A stretch of 64,000 nucleotides of DNA from Intestinibacter bartlettii (GTDB taxonomy: Bacteria > Bacillota > Clostridia > Peptostreptococcales > Peptostreptococcaceae): NCBI RefSeq assembly GCF_000154445.1, contig NZ_DS499563.1, one strand, 5' to 3'. Shown piece after piece: positions 53,292 through 61,732 of this stretch (its first letter is position 1; each line of letters begins with the position of its first letter). The position numbers and the translations under genes were made by a program. The notes under the pieces were generated by a model, which worked only from the letters and a program-made list of their open reading frames with translations, was not told where the DNA came from and made no database searches.

Positions 53292-54131
53292 TTATTTATT
53301 AAGGCGTCTTCTTCGTTTTGTCGCTCTTTTCAGACGTTTATTAAGTGATACTCTATCACCCTTAGCTAAATCTTCTCTGAATCTACCCATTTCAGCCATA
53401 AAATCATCTATTACTTCTAGTAAATTTTCTTTATTTCCTAAAAATAATTCTGTCCATAAATCTTCATTTATATCAGCTACTCTAGTGGCATCTCTATAAC
53501 TTCCACCCATATAAATCTCCGTATTTCTAGCTTCTACATCACTATTTATTAATGATACCGCCATAACATGTGGCAAATGTGACGTAAATGCAATTATTTG
53601 ATCATGAAAACCAGAACTAATTCTTATAATTCGTTTAAATCCAAGTTTGTATATAATTGCTTGTAAAAGTAGAACATTATCGTCATCATTGCGTTCTGTG
53701 TCGATTAATAGATAATTTGCACCTTTATAACATTCTGCAGTAGCATGGTCAATCCCTTTATTTTCACGACCTGCCATCGGATGTCCAAAAATAAAATCTA
53801 TATTGTCTGGAATAATATCATCTAACTGTTTGATTAAAGTACCTTTAATACCTGCAACATCAGTTACTATTGCACCATCTTTAAAATTATTTCTATTTTC
53901 CATCATGAAATCTTTTATAATTCTAGGATAGATACAAATAATAACTAAGTCTGCTATCTCTAAAAATTGTTTTGCATTATCTGACCCATCTTTTATAATA
54001 CCCATATTTTTCGCTTTTTCTATAGATTCCTTATTCAAATCTACAGCATATACATCTTCAAAGCCAGCTTCTTTGAAGGCCATTGCAAAAGAACCACCAA
54101 TAACTCCTAAACCAACAATTGTAATATTCAT
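53292..54131 (-). CDS. tyrA: Prephenate dehydrogenase
   Basis: A 279-residue prephenate dehydrogenase. The N-terminal NAD(P)-binding Rossmann fold shows GLGVIGGSFAMAF (residues 7-19); the catalytic region has FGHPMAGRENKGIDHA, FHDQIIAFTSHLPHVMAVSL (with the conserved His pair) and GGSYRDATRVA. It converts prephenate to 4-hydroxyphenylpyruvate for tyrosine. No ACT domain is attached, unlike some Firmicute TyrA proteins, and the protein ends in a basic RRRRL tail. It starts 1 nt after the upstream DAHP synthase stop and is the last intact gene of the operon. Confidence 0.93.
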   Translation of the reverse strand: MNITIVGLGVIGGSFAMAFKEAGFEDVYAVDLNKESIEKAKNMGIIKDGSDNAKQFLEIADLVIICIYPRIIKDFMMENRNNFKDGAIVTDVAGIKGTLIKQLDDIIPDNIDFIFGHPMAGRENKGIDHATAECYKGANYLLIDTERNDDDNVLLLQAIIYKLGFKRIIRISSGFHDQIIAFTSHLPHVMAVSLINSDVEARNTEIYMGGSYRDATRVADINEDLWTELFLGNKENLLEVIDDFMAEMGRFREDLAKGDRVSLNKRLKRATKRRRRLNK

Positions 54132-54132
54132 A

Positions 54133-55146
54133 TTATATTATTGCACCTTCTAATTCAGTGTAAACTTTGATTTTTTTCATTATTTCATCAAATGTTTCTG
54201 GTTTTATTGATTGTTTTCCATCACATAGTGCTTTTGCTGGGTTATTGTGTACTTCTATCATAAGTCCGTCTGCTCCTACTGCTATTGCAGCTTTTGCTAA
54301 TGGTTCTACTAAGTCACGTTTACCTGTTGCATGTGATGGATCTATTATTATTGGTAAATGTGATTTTTCTTTTATAACTGGTACTGCACTTAAATCTAAT
54401 GTATTTCTTGTTGCTGTTTCAAATGTTCTTATACCTCTTTCACAAAGTATTACATTTTCATTTCCTCCAGCCATTATATATTCAGCACTCATAAGCCATT
54501 CTTCTATTGTTGAACTCATTCCCCTTTTTAATAATATTGGAGTTTGTGTTTTACCAACTTCTTTTAATAAATCGAAGTTTTGCATATTTCTTGCACCTAT
54601 TTGTATTACATCTACATCTTCAACAAATCTATCTAAATATTCTACTCCCATTAATTCAGTTACTATTGGAAGTCCTGTTTCTTGTTTTGCTATTTTTAAT
54701 AATTCTAACCCTTCTAATTCTAGCCCTTGGAAACTATATGGTGAAGTTCTTGGTTTAAATGCCCCACCTCTTAAGAAGTTTGCCCCTGATGCTTTTACTG
54801 CTTTTGCTATTGCAACTACTTGTTCTTCGCTTTCTACTGAACAAGGACCAGCCATTATTCCTAAATGACCTCCACCCACTTTTGTTCCGTTCACATCTAC
54901 TATTGTAGGCTCTGGATGGAATAATCTATTTGCTTTTTTATATGGTTCTTGTACTTTCAACACCTTTTCAACACATTTATATGTTAATAATTCATCTGGG
55001 TCTATATAGGCAGTATCCCCCACTACGCCTAGTACAGATGTTGCAACACCTTCAATTTTGTCTACTTCTGCTCCCCTGCTTTCTATAGCTTCAATTACTT
55101 CGTTTAATTCTTCTTGTGTGAATCCTGGTTTCATTACAACTATCAT
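54133..55146 (-). CDS. aroF: DAHP synthase, class I-beta, second tandem copy
   Basis: A 337-residue 3-deoxy-D-arabino-heptulosonate-7-phosphate synthase of the Thermotoga type: an N-terminal ferredoxin-like regulatory domain (about 1-75) then a TIM barrel with IMAGPCSVES, GGAFKPRTSPYSFQG and DPSHATGKRDLV. It condenses PEP and erythrose-4-phosphate, the first shikimate step. I start at the ATG at 55146, which matches the start of the paralogue (MIVV versus MIIV) and has AAGGAG at good spacing. 419 nt of its barrel-coding part are identical to the upstream copy, whereas the N-terminal domain differs clearly, so feedback specificity probably differs. Confidence 0.93.
   Translation of the reverse strand: MIVVMKPGFTQEELNEVIEAIESRGAEVDKIEGVATSVLGVVGDTAYIDPDELLTYKCVEKVLKVQEPYKKANRLFHPEPTIVDVNGTKVGGGHLGIMAGPCSVESEEQVVAIAKAVKASGANFLRGGAFKPRTSPYSFQGLELEGLELLKIAKQETGLPIVTELMGVEYLDRFVEDVDVIQIGARNMQNFDLLKEVGKTQTPILLKRGMSSTIEEWLMSAEYIMAGGNENVILCERGIRTFETATRNTLDLSAVPVIKEKSHLPIIIDPSHATGKRDLVEPLAKAAIAVGADGLMIEVHNNPAKALCDGKQSIKPETFDEIMKKIKVYTELEGAII
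54185..54603 (-). repeat. 419-bp direct repeat, copy in second DAHP synthase
   Basis: Identical at every base to 55285-55703 at an offset of 1100, including synonymous positions. It covers the C-terminal barrel half. Similarity continues more weakly toward the N-terminal side of the gene and drops off in the regulatory domain. Confidence 0.95.
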
Positions 55147-55226
55147 ATCCATTCTCCTTCTACATCCGCTCGGAATGCTCTATATTATTTAAAATTCAAT
55201 TATTTACCCCTAAAATTTCCTTAGTA

Positions 55227-56246
55227 TTATAATACTATTTCTTTTTCTTCTACCTTCGCATATTTCTTAACAGTTTTCATTATGTCATCAAATGTTTCTG
55301 GTTTTATTGATTGTTTTCCATCACATAGTGCTTTTGCTGGGTTATTGTGTACTTCTATCATAAGTCCGTCTGCTCCTACTGCTATTGCAGCTTTTGCTAA
55401 TGGTTCTACTAAGTCACGTTTACCTGTTGCATGTGATGGATCTATTATTATTGGTAAATGTGATTTTTCTTTTATAACTGGTACTGCACTTAAATCTAAT
55501 GTATTTCTTGTTGCTGTTTCAAATGTTCTTATACCTCTTTCACAAAGTATTACATTTTCATTTCCTCCAGCCATTATATATTCAGCACTCATAAGCCATT
55601 CTTCTATTGTTGAACTCATTCCCCTTTTTAATAATATTGGAGTTTGTGTTTTACCAACTTCTTTTAATAAATCGAAGTTTTGCATATTTCTTGCACCTAT
55701 TTGAATTACATCTACATCTTCAACAAATTTATCTAAGTATGCTGTAGACATTAATTCAGTTACTATTGGAAGTCCTGTTTCTTGTTTTGCTATTTTTAAT
55801 AATTCTAACCCTTCTAATTCTAGCCCTTGAAAACTATATGGTGAAGTTCTTGGTTTAAATGCCCCACCTCTTAAAAAATTTGCCCCTGACGCTTTTACTG
55901 CCTTTGCAACTTCCACTATTTGTTTTTCACTTTCTACTGAGCAAGGACCAGCCATTATTCCTAAATATTTTCCACCAACTTTACTTCCATTTACATCTAC
56001 TATTGTATCTGCTGGGTGGAATAATCTATTTGCTTTTTTATATGGTTCAGTTACATTCATAACTTTTTCTACATAAGAATATGCTAATAATTCATCTGAG
56101 TCAATTCTAGTAATATCTCCTATAACACCTATTACACACATTTGTTTACCATGAGATACTGTCACTCTTAATCCTCTTACTTGCAAAAATTCTAATATCT
56201 CATTTAATTCTGCTTCTGTATAACCTATTTTTAATACGATTATCAT
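55227..56246 (-). CDS. aroF: DAHP synthase, class I-beta, first tandem copy
   Basis: A 339-residue paralogue of the next gene with the same layout: an N-terminal regulatory domain (MIIVLKIGYTEAELNEILEF, LQVRGLRVTVSHGK) and a DAHP synthase TIM barrel. The conserved metal/PEP residues lie in GPCSVES, FKPRTSPYSFQG and IIDPSHATGKRD. From roughly residue 105 on it is nearly identical to the second copy, while the first 75 residues share only scattered positions. The N-terminal domain in this family binds aromatic amino acids, so one copy may answer to Phe and the other to Tyr. RBS GGAGGATAATT. It follows pheA after 56 nt. Confidence 0.93.
   Translation of the reverse strand: MIIVLKIGYTEAELNEILEFLQVRGLRVTVSHGKQMCVIGVIGDITRIDSDELLAYSYVEKVMNVTEPYKKANRLFHPADTIVDVNGSKVGGKYLGIMAGPCSVESEKQIVEVAKAVKASGANFLRGGAFKPRTSPYSFQGLELEGLELLKIAKQETGLPIVTELMSTAYLDKFVEDVDVIQIGARNMQNFDLLKEVGKTQTPILLKRGMSSTIEEWLMSAEYIMAGGNENVILCERGIRTFETATRNTLDLSAVPVIKEKSHLPIIIDPSHATGKRDLVEPLAKAAIAVGADGLMIEVHNNPAKALCDGKQSIKPETFDDIMKTVKKYAKVEEKEIVL
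55285..55703 (-). repeat. 419-bp direct repeat, copy in first DAHP synthase
   Basis: Partner of 54185-54603; identical over the whole length. The first differences are 84/85 at the C-terminal end (T versus G at the third-last base) and the TTGT/TTGA difference after 55703. Confidence 0.95.
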
Positions 56247-56302
56247 AATAATTATCCTCCGTATAAACTTATATTTTTTAATTATATATTTGTATTTAAA
56301 AT

Positions 56303-57439
56303 TTATTTACATTTAACATCTCTATAACAACCTAAAAGTTTAAAGTATTTAGAACTTCTTGCAATTGTATTTATAGCTTTTTTTATATTTACATCGAATA
56401 AATTTCCATCGAAGTCTACGAAAAATATATAATTCCAAGGGTTGTTTCTGTTTGGTCTAGATTCTATCTTCGACATATTTAATCCAAACTCTTTAATATC
56501 TCTTATAACAGTATATAATCCTCCACTAGTATCTTCAATTGAAAATAATATACTTACTTTATCGCAAGTTTCATCACATTCTAAATCTCTTCCTATAACA
56601 ATAAATCTTGTGTAGTTGTTTTTTAAATCATTTACATCTTTTTTAATAATTTTTAAATCATATAATTTAGCTGCTCTCTCAGAGGCTATAGCTGCTTTAC
56701 TTTTATCTTTTAAATCAGATACGAGTTTAGCAGAAATTGCTGTATTTGAGTAAGGAATTAGATTATAATCTTTATGTTTGTCAAAGAATTTTGTACTTTG
56801 TTCAAATCCTTGTGGATGTGAGTAAACTTCTTTGATATCGTCTACTGTAGCTCCTTTTATTCCAACTAAGTTTTGACTTATTCTTATACATTCCTCTCCA
56901 ACAATATATAAGTTATATTCCTTTAATAAATCTTCTACTGTTCCAATTCCACCTGTTGATGAATTTTCTACTGGAAGTATTCCATATTCTATTTCTCCAT
57001 CTTCAACTGCTTTAAACACATCTTCAAATTTTTCATATGATTTCGCTTCTTTTATATTTTTGAAATATTTTAGCATTGCTTCATTTCCAAATGAGCCAGG
57101 TACACCTTGATAACCTACTACTAAGTTTTCTCTATCATTTTTATATGGTTTAGTATAAATATTATTTTCTGAGTAAATTTCTTTTTGTTGTACTAATCTG
57201 CTTAAATACATTAAATTATCATAATAACTTTCTACCAAATCTCCATATTCTTTATTTTCTAAATAACCTTTATTTTTTTCGATTACTATTTTTTCTCTCT
57301 CTGGATGAAAAATTTGCATATCATGTTCCATTTTATATTTTGAAATAGACTTTGAAATATTCATTCTCTTTTCTAATAATTTTGTCATTTCTTTGTCTAT
57401 CTTATCAATTTCCGTCCTATAGTCTCCTAATAGATCCAT
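56303..57439 (-). CDS. pheA: Bifunctional chorismate mutase / prephenate dehydratase (P-protein)
   Basis: A 378-residue fusion: an AroQ chorismate mutase (about 1-85, with YRTEIDKIDKEMTKLLEKRM), a prephenate dehydratase domain (about 110-290, with the GYQGVPGSFGNEA start and the catalytic NNYTRFIVIGR motif) and a C-terminal ACT domain (about 300-372) with the Phe-binding MSKIESRPNR motif. It makes phenylpyruvate from chorismate and is feedback-inhibited by Phe. It is the first gene of pheA-aroF-aroF-tyrA, placed 38 nt after an attenuator terminator. RBS GAAAGGGTGATAGC. The fusion of mutase and dehydratase is a less usual arrangement in Clostridia. Confidence 0.95.
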   Translation of the reverse strand: MDLLGDYRTEIDKIDKEMTKLLEKRMNISKSISKYKMEHDMQIFHPEREKIVIEKNKGYLENKEYGDLVESYYDNLMYLSRLVQQKEIYSENNIYTKPYKNDRENLVVGYQGVPGSFGNEAMLKYFKNIKEAKSYEKFEDVFKAVEDGEIEYGILPVENSSTGGIGTVEDLLKEYNLYIVGEECIRISQNLVGIKGATVDDIKEVYSHPQGFEQSTKFFDKHKDYNLIPYSNTAISAKLVSDLKDKSKAAIASERAAKLYDLKIIKKDVNDLKNNYTRFIVIGRDLECDETCDKVSILFSIEDTSGGLYTVIRDIKEFGLNMSKIESRPNRNNPWNYIFFVDFDGNLFDVNIKKAINTIARSSKYFKLLGCYRDVKCK

Positions 57440-57475
57440 GCTATCACCCTTTCTGTATTTAAATATACCTAGTTA

Positions 57476-57505
57476 CTAAAAAAGAGAACTCCCCAAAGAG
57501 TTCCC
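57476..57505 (-). terminator. Attenuator terminator of the aromatic operon, with competing antiterminator
   Basis: On the minus strand GGGAACTC (57498-57505) pairs with GAGTTCTC (57484-57491) around a 6-nt loop, followed by six T. The 5' arm GAACTCTTT (57495-57503) can instead pair with AAGGAGTTC at 57572-57580, inside the last codons of the leader ORF, for 9 pairs including one G-U. A small hairpin at 57547-57569 contains the leader stop codon. The arrangement is that of ribosome-mediated attenuation. Confidence 0.85.
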
Positions 57506-57564
57506 TTCATAAAACAAGTATTATTTACCAATTTCATATTTTAAGATTTAACCCTAAATAGTGG

Positions 57565-57699
57565 TTAAAATGAACTCCTTAGAAAAGATATATTTTTTGT
57601 ATTTTTGCAATAGAAATAGCCAGCGCTAAAATAAAAGCCCCAGAAGATAAAGTAGAAAAAGCTATATAATTTTGCAAAATCTTTTCTAATTCCTTTCAT
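57565..57699 (-). CDS. Aromatic-residue-rich leader peptide controlling the pheA operon
   Basis: A 44-codon ORF with a strong GGAGGAAAAAACA-ATG start. Residues 14-30 read FFYFIFWGFYFSAGYFY: seven Phe, four Tyr and one Trp in 17 codons; in total 10 Phe and 5 Tyr. Such codon runs make the ribosome stall when charged tRNA-Phe or tRNA-Tyr is scarce. The last codons carry AAGGAGTTC, which can pair with the terminator's 5' arm; a ribosome that reaches the stop codon covers this and lets the terminator form. The peptide itself probably has no function. It is too short for most gene callers. Regulatory role is inferred from the sequence; no experiment is cited. Confidence 0.88.
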   Translation of the reverse strand: MKGIRKDFAKLYSFFYFIFWGFYFSAGYFYCKNTKNISFLRSSF

Positions 57700-57829
57700 T
57701 GTTTTTTCCTCCATTTAAAGTAATTATTTAATATTATCAATATATTTATTAATTTTATATTAAATATATTGAGTTTCAAAAATTTATATTTATAAGCTAA
57801 ATAACTTTCTATTATTAGCTTATACCTTA

Positions 57830-57857
57830 ATTTTATTATATTAAACAAAGTTGTCAA
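57830..57857 (-). promoter_or_regulatory. Promoter of the aromatic operon
   Basis: On the minus strand TTGACA (57852-57857), 16-nt spacer, TAAAAT (57830-57835). The transcript would start near 57823, just at a 5' inverted repeat TATAAGCTAA/TTAGCTTATA (57791-57800 with 57815-57824), and the leader ATG lies about 124 nt downstream. The remaining sequence 57858-58060 is A+T-rich with no gene seen. Confidence 0.6.
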
Positions 57858-58060
57858 TCTAAAAATATTTTTATATATATAAAAACATTTTCCCGAGGTG
57901 TTTAAAATAAATTATTTATCACTTATACTTTCTAATTATTTGTTATTTAATATATTTCCCTCAAATATTTTTTTTATTAAAAAAATTTATATTTTTTATA
58001 AAACTTTAAAGAATTTAAATTTTTGTGATTTTTTTTACTATTTTAGATATTTTACATATA

Positions 58061-58100
58061 ATAAAAGCCCTTGAAATCATAGTAAATTTCAAAGGCTTTT
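58061..58100 (-). terminator. Intrinsic terminator overlapping the CPBP gene end
   Basis: AAAAGCCcTTGAAAT pairs with ATTTCAAaGGCTTTT (58063-58077 with 58086-58100), one mismatch. Its 5' arm on the minus strand covers the stop codon at 58089. Confidence 0.75.
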
Positions 58101-58793
58101 ATTTGTTAATAAAAAAACGCAACTTATTATTATATGTAAAAATATGCACAAATATATATCCTTATATTTATATTTCATAAATCCAGTAATAGCTGACATT
58201 AACACTCCCCATTTCATATTTGTAAATATTACATCTACTGCAAATTTATCACTTCCTACAATTTGTAGATTTTGATTTACAATATCCCAATATCCTAATA
58301 TAAATAAAACTGACATAATTGTTATTACAACCCATGTTATTTTTTGATTTTCAACAAAACTATTTACATAGTTCCATAAATACTTTCTAAATAATAATTC
58401 TTCATATAATGGAACAACTATTGTAGCTAAACACATTACTATCAATTCATAAAATATATATTCAGTTTTAAATACGACAGTTAAAATCAAACTTATTAAA
58501 GTTATTATAAATAATATTATTCTTATCTTTTTATTATCGTATTTATTAGCCATTTCAGTAAGTCTATTTCCTGCTGGATTAAATAAACTACTTCCTCTTA
58601 AAAACATAAATACACTTATTCCAACAATCATAATTGATATTATATTTGCTATATTTAAATTTATATCTGTAAAATTAAGTACACTTAATAATATATTTTT
58701 TATAATTATTCTAGCAATCTGTAAAACGACTAATACTAAAAAACAATCTAGCACGTATTCCTTATCAATTATGCTGATACTTTTTTTACTCAA
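58089..58793 (-). CDS. CPBP-family intramembrane metalloprotease
   Basis: A 234-residue membrane protein with about seven hydrophobic helices and the CPBP (Abi/CAAX protease) motif 1 YEELLFRKYLW (EExxxR) near residue 130, plus a C-terminal IFLHIIISCVFLL that holds the motif 3 histidine. CPBP proteins are glutamic intramembrane proteases that in bacteria act in bacteriocin immunity, abortive infection or membrane regulation. The start is a TTG behind GGGTGATAAAATT. The HTH gene lies 74 nt upstream on the same strand and may regulate it. Confidence 0.8.
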   Translation of the reverse strand: MSKKSISIIDKEYVLDCFLVLVVLQIARIIIKNILLSVLNFTDINLNIANIISIMIVGISVFMFLRGSSLFNPAGNRLTEMANKYDNKKIRIILFIITLISLILTVVFKTEYIFYELIVMCLATIVVPLYEELLFRKYLWNYVNSFVENQKITWVVITIMSVLFILGYWDIVNQNLQIVGSDKFAVDVIFTNMKWGVLMSAITGFMKYKYKDIYLCIFLHIIISCVFLLTNKSL

Positions 58794-58867
58794 ATTTTAT
58801 CACCCACGTTTCATAATATTATCTTATTAATTATAGCATATTATAAACGTGAGTATATACTAAAATC

Positions 58868-59179
58868 CTAATCGTAAACACCATTTAATACTCTACAAAC
58901 TGTTGCTTTGCTCCAACTTGTTTGTTGTGATATTTCTCTATAACTTAATCCTTGTGTTCTTAGCTCTTTTATAGATTCTATATCGCTATCTTTTATTTGT
59001 TTTTCTTTTGGTCTTAAATTACTTCTAAAACATTTTAATTCTTCTAATTGTTTTTTTAAATCATCTATTTCATTTTGTTTAGATAATATTTTTTTTTCAT
59101 ATTCTGATCTCATTTCGTTAAATTCTTTAATATAATTTATTTTCCAGTTTTCGTCTACTCTTGTTTTAAATAATCCCAT
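58868..59179 (-). CDS. Coiled-coil protein with C-terminal resolvase-type HTH
   Basis: A 103-residue protein: a central coiled coil (about 20-55, rich in Lys/Glu/Gln), then a basic RPKEKQIKD segment and a helix-turn-helix of the Hin/resolvase type, IKELRTQGLSYREISQQTSWSKATVCRVLNGV. The HTH ends the protein; no catalytic recombinase domain is present, so it is a DNA-binding protein, not a resolvase. The ATG at 59179 follows AAAAGGAG; an ATG 9 nt upstream lies in that site. It probably binds DNA as a dimer through the coiled coil. Target unknown; the CPBP gene is the nearest candidate. Confidence 0.7.
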   Translation of the reverse strand: MGLFKTRVDENWKINYIKEFNEMRSEYEKKILSKQNEIDDLKKQLEELKCFRSNLRPKEKQIKDSDIESIKELRTQGLSYREISQQTSWSKATVCRVLNGVYD

Positions 59180-59445
59180 AAATAACATCTCCTTTTCATT
59201 AGTATCTAAACTATAATTTCTTTAAATTAATGAAAAATCCTTGTTATTTCATGGTAAATTCATTCGTTATTTTCATTGAAATTTCAATCTTTTTTGTGTT
59301 TATTTATAGTTTTTATGTCTACTTTAAAGTTATTTTGTTTTTTTATAATACATTAGAGCCTAAATTTCCTTTTATCTCAAGTATAATTTTGTTTCAATTC
59401 GTTTCATAAGCTATTGAAAAAATATATATTATATAAATTTACATA

Positions 59446-59521
59446 ATAAAACACCTATTAAAAACTTATATAATATATATAATTAAAATATTATTGGTAC
59501 AAGTAATTATAGGTGTTTTTT
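59446..59521 (-). terminator. Hairpin after the short YitT gene
   Basis: AAAACACCTAT pairs with ATAGGTGTTTT (59448-59458 with 59509-59519) across a 50-nt A+T-rich loop. It begins 11 nt past the stop on the minus strand. The rest of the 352-nt gap 59180-59531 holds only a 14-bp palindrome ATTGAAATTTCAAT at 59275-59288. Confidence 0.6.
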
Positions 59522-59531
59522 ACTATTTAAT

Positions 59532-60146
59532 TTATGCTGTGATAAGTCGTAATGAACCTTTTGTATGTGCTAAGAATAAATCTATTATTTTTCCACTAAG
59601 AGTAGATGCAATCATTGAATAGAAAATAGCGTCTGCTGATAAGTAAGTTAAAGATAATAAAAGTATTATTCCGTCCATCAAAATATACACTTTTGTGATA
59701 CTTAAAGATGTTTTCTTAGCAATTACTAATGCTAAAGCATCATCTCCTCCTGATGAACATCCTGTATTGACAATTATTCCACATCCAACCCCTACAAATA
59801 ATCCACCTAATATGGCATTTATTAAACTATTATTTATTGCAGGTAATATTGGACCTATGTTTTCAAACATTCCATATGTTATTGAAAATGCAAAAGATGC
59901 AAATAATGAATATAAGAAAAATTCTTTCCCGAAAATTCTATACCCAAGTAATAATAAACTAAAATCTATTATTATACTGGCCATTGATGGATGTACCCCA
60001 AATAAATTTTTTAGAATTAATAGAAATCCTAAAACTCCACCTTCTGTAATATGATTTAAAAAATAAAAATTGTAAAATCCAAAAGATAGTACTATTGTCC
60101 CCAATAATATAAAACCTATCTTTTCTACTGTCTGCCGACTACTCAT
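59532..60146 (-). CDS. YitT-family membrane protein lacking the DUF2179 domain
   Basis: A 204-residue YitT-type integral membrane protein with about six helices and the family phrases NFYFLNHITEGGVLGFLLIL and GCGIIVNTGCSSGGDDALALVIAKKT. It ends soon after the last helix, without the cytoplasmic DUF2179 domain found in the other copy at 36.9 kb, so it may be a distinct subfamily with altered regulation. I start at the ATG at 60146 behind AAGGCGG; an in-frame TTG 24 nt upstream would add 8 charged residues. It is monocistronic. Transport function unproven. Confidence 0.82.
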   Translation of the reverse strand: MSSRQTVEKIGFILLGTIVLSFGFYNFYFLNHITEGGVLGFLLILKNLFGVHPSMASIIIDFSLLLLGYRIFGKEFFLYSLFASFAFSITYGMFENIGPILPAINNSLINAILGGLFVGVGCGIIVNTGCSSGGDDALALVIAKKTSLSITKVYILMDGIILLLSLTYLSADAIFYSMIASTLSGKIIDLFLAHTKGSLRLITA

Positions 60147-60615
60147 TTTTAACCGCCTTTCTTCCTTCAACGAGGAAATTTATTATTATTTATAGTAGAA
60201 AAATTATTAATTTACTTTGTAATTTTATTTATAACAAAGCGATTATTTTGTTTTTCTAACTACCTTTATTTATATTATATATTATAAATTTTGATTTGTA
60301 TACCTCACTTTCGTAAACTTAAAATTATACAATTTTTTTTTATTTTTTTCAATGATTTTTTGTTTTTTTTTAATGTTTTTTTATGCAAACAAATAAAACC
60401 TAGTATTTTCAATACTTCCACTGCTATGTTTTTATAAAGAAGTTTAGATTAACTACTTTTGAAATTTAGTATTTATAAATTTAAGTTTATATTAATTTTT
60501 TATTAGTTTAGAAATACTATCCTAATTTTTAGGGCTATATGGTTATAATATATATAATTTAGTAAGTTATTATGTTATTATTGTTAAAGTAAATTTATTT
60601 TAGAGAGGTACGATT
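60147..60615. other. Long A+T-rich gap upstream of the DEAD-box gene
   Basis: 469 nt with no ORF of note and no strong hairpin or riboswitch core. A TATAAT occurs near 60546. RNA-helicase genes often have long 5' untranslated regions involved in cold-shock control; whether this is the case here cannot be seen. Confidence 0.4.
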
Positions 60616-61731
60616 ATGAATTTTAAAGATTTAAAAATAAGCGATGAATTAATAGATACACTTAAGAAAAATGGTATAAAAACACCAACCCCTATTCAAG
60701 AAGAAAGTATACTTCATATAAAAAATAATAAAGATATACTGGCTCAGTCTCAAACTGGTACTGGAAAGACTCTAGCTTTCTTAATACCTATATTTGATTC
60801 TATATCACCTAAAAATCAAAATATACAGACTCTTATACTAGCTCCTACAAGAGAACTTGCTATACAAATATATAATGAAGCAGAAAAACTAAACAAAGAT
60901 AAAAATATAAATGTATTAGCTGCTTATGGTGGAAAAGATATAAAATCACAACTTAATAAATTAAAAAGAAATATACAATTAGTTATAGCAACTCCTGGTC
61001 GTCTGTTAGACCACTTAGACAGAAAATCAATCGACTTAAGCAAATTAAATACTCTTGTACTTGATGAAGCTGACCAAATGATACTTATGGGGTTCAAAAA
61101 TGAAATTGAAGCTATTATAAAAGAGACTAATAAAAAACGTCAAACACTTTGTTTCTCTGCAACACTTGATTCACAAGTTAAGAAACTAGCTTATAGATAT
61201 ATGAAGGATCCAGTTGAAGTAACTATAAAATCTAAAGAAATAACTTTAGAAACTATTAAACAGGAAGTTGTAGAAACTACTGATAGACATAAACAAGAAG
61301 CTTTATGTAAAGTTTTAGACGAAGATAATCCATTTATGGCAATTATATTCTGTAGAACAAAAAGGAGAGTTGATGCGTTAGACGAAGCATTAGCAGTAAA
61401 AGGATATAACTGTGAAAAACTACATAGTGATATTCCTCAAGCAAAACGTGAAAGAATTATAAAATCATTTAGAAAAGCTGATTTACAATATTTAATTGCT
61501 ACAGATGTTGCATCTAGAGGACTTGATATAACAGGAATTACACATATATATAACTATGATATTCCAGAAACAAGTGAAGATTATATTCACAGAATAGGTA
61601 GAACTGGTAGAATAGGAAATGACGGATATACTTGTATGTTTGTAGACCCTAAAAACACTAAAACACTTGAAAAAATTGAAAGTGATATAAAATACGAAAT
61701 TCCAAGAAGATTAGTTGAATTAGATAAGTAA
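60616..61731 (+). CDS. Compact DEAD-box ATP-dependent RNA helicase
   Basis: A 371-residue DEAD-box protein consisting of little more than the two RecA cores. Visible motifs: Q-motif PTPIQEESI, I SQTGTGKT, Ia APTRELAIQ, Ib TPGRLLDHL, II VLDEADQ, III SATLD, then IV-VI with IIFCRTKRR, TDVASRGLDI and HRIGRTGRIG. It unwinds short RNA duplexes in ribosome assembly or mRNA decay. It lacks the long C-terminal RNA-binding extension of CshA/DbpA types, so cold-shock or general helicase role cannot be decided. RBS AGAGAGG. It is monocistronic with a strong terminator. Confidence 0.92.
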   Translation: MNFKDLKISDELIDTLKKNGIKTPTPIQEESILHIKNNKDILAQSQTGTGKTLAFLIPIFDSISPKNQNIQTLILAPTRELAIQIYNEAEKLNKDKNINVLAAYGGKDIKSQLNKLKRNIQLVIATPGRLLDHLDRKSIDLSKLNTLVLDEADQMILMGFKNEIEAIIKETNKKRQTLCFSATLDSQVKKLAYRYMKDPVEVTIKSKEITLETIKQEVVETTDRHKQEALCKVLDEDNPFMAIIFCRTKRRVDALDEALAVKGYNCEKLHSDIPQAKRERIIKSFRKADLQYLIATDVASRGLDITGITHIYNYDIPETSEDYIHRIGRTGRIGNDGYTCMFVDPKNTKTLEKIESDIKYEIPRRLVELDK

Positions 61732-61732
61732 T

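Noticed and set aside
57440..57860. T-box riboswitch before pheA
   Set aside because: No conserved T-box sequence (AGGGTGGNACCGCG type) or specifier-loop layout is present; the leader ORF plus terminator explains the structure better.
58868..59179. Site-specific recombinase or transposon gene
   Set aside because: Only the HTH resembles resolvases; no catalytic Ser domain, no flanking inverted or direct repeats.
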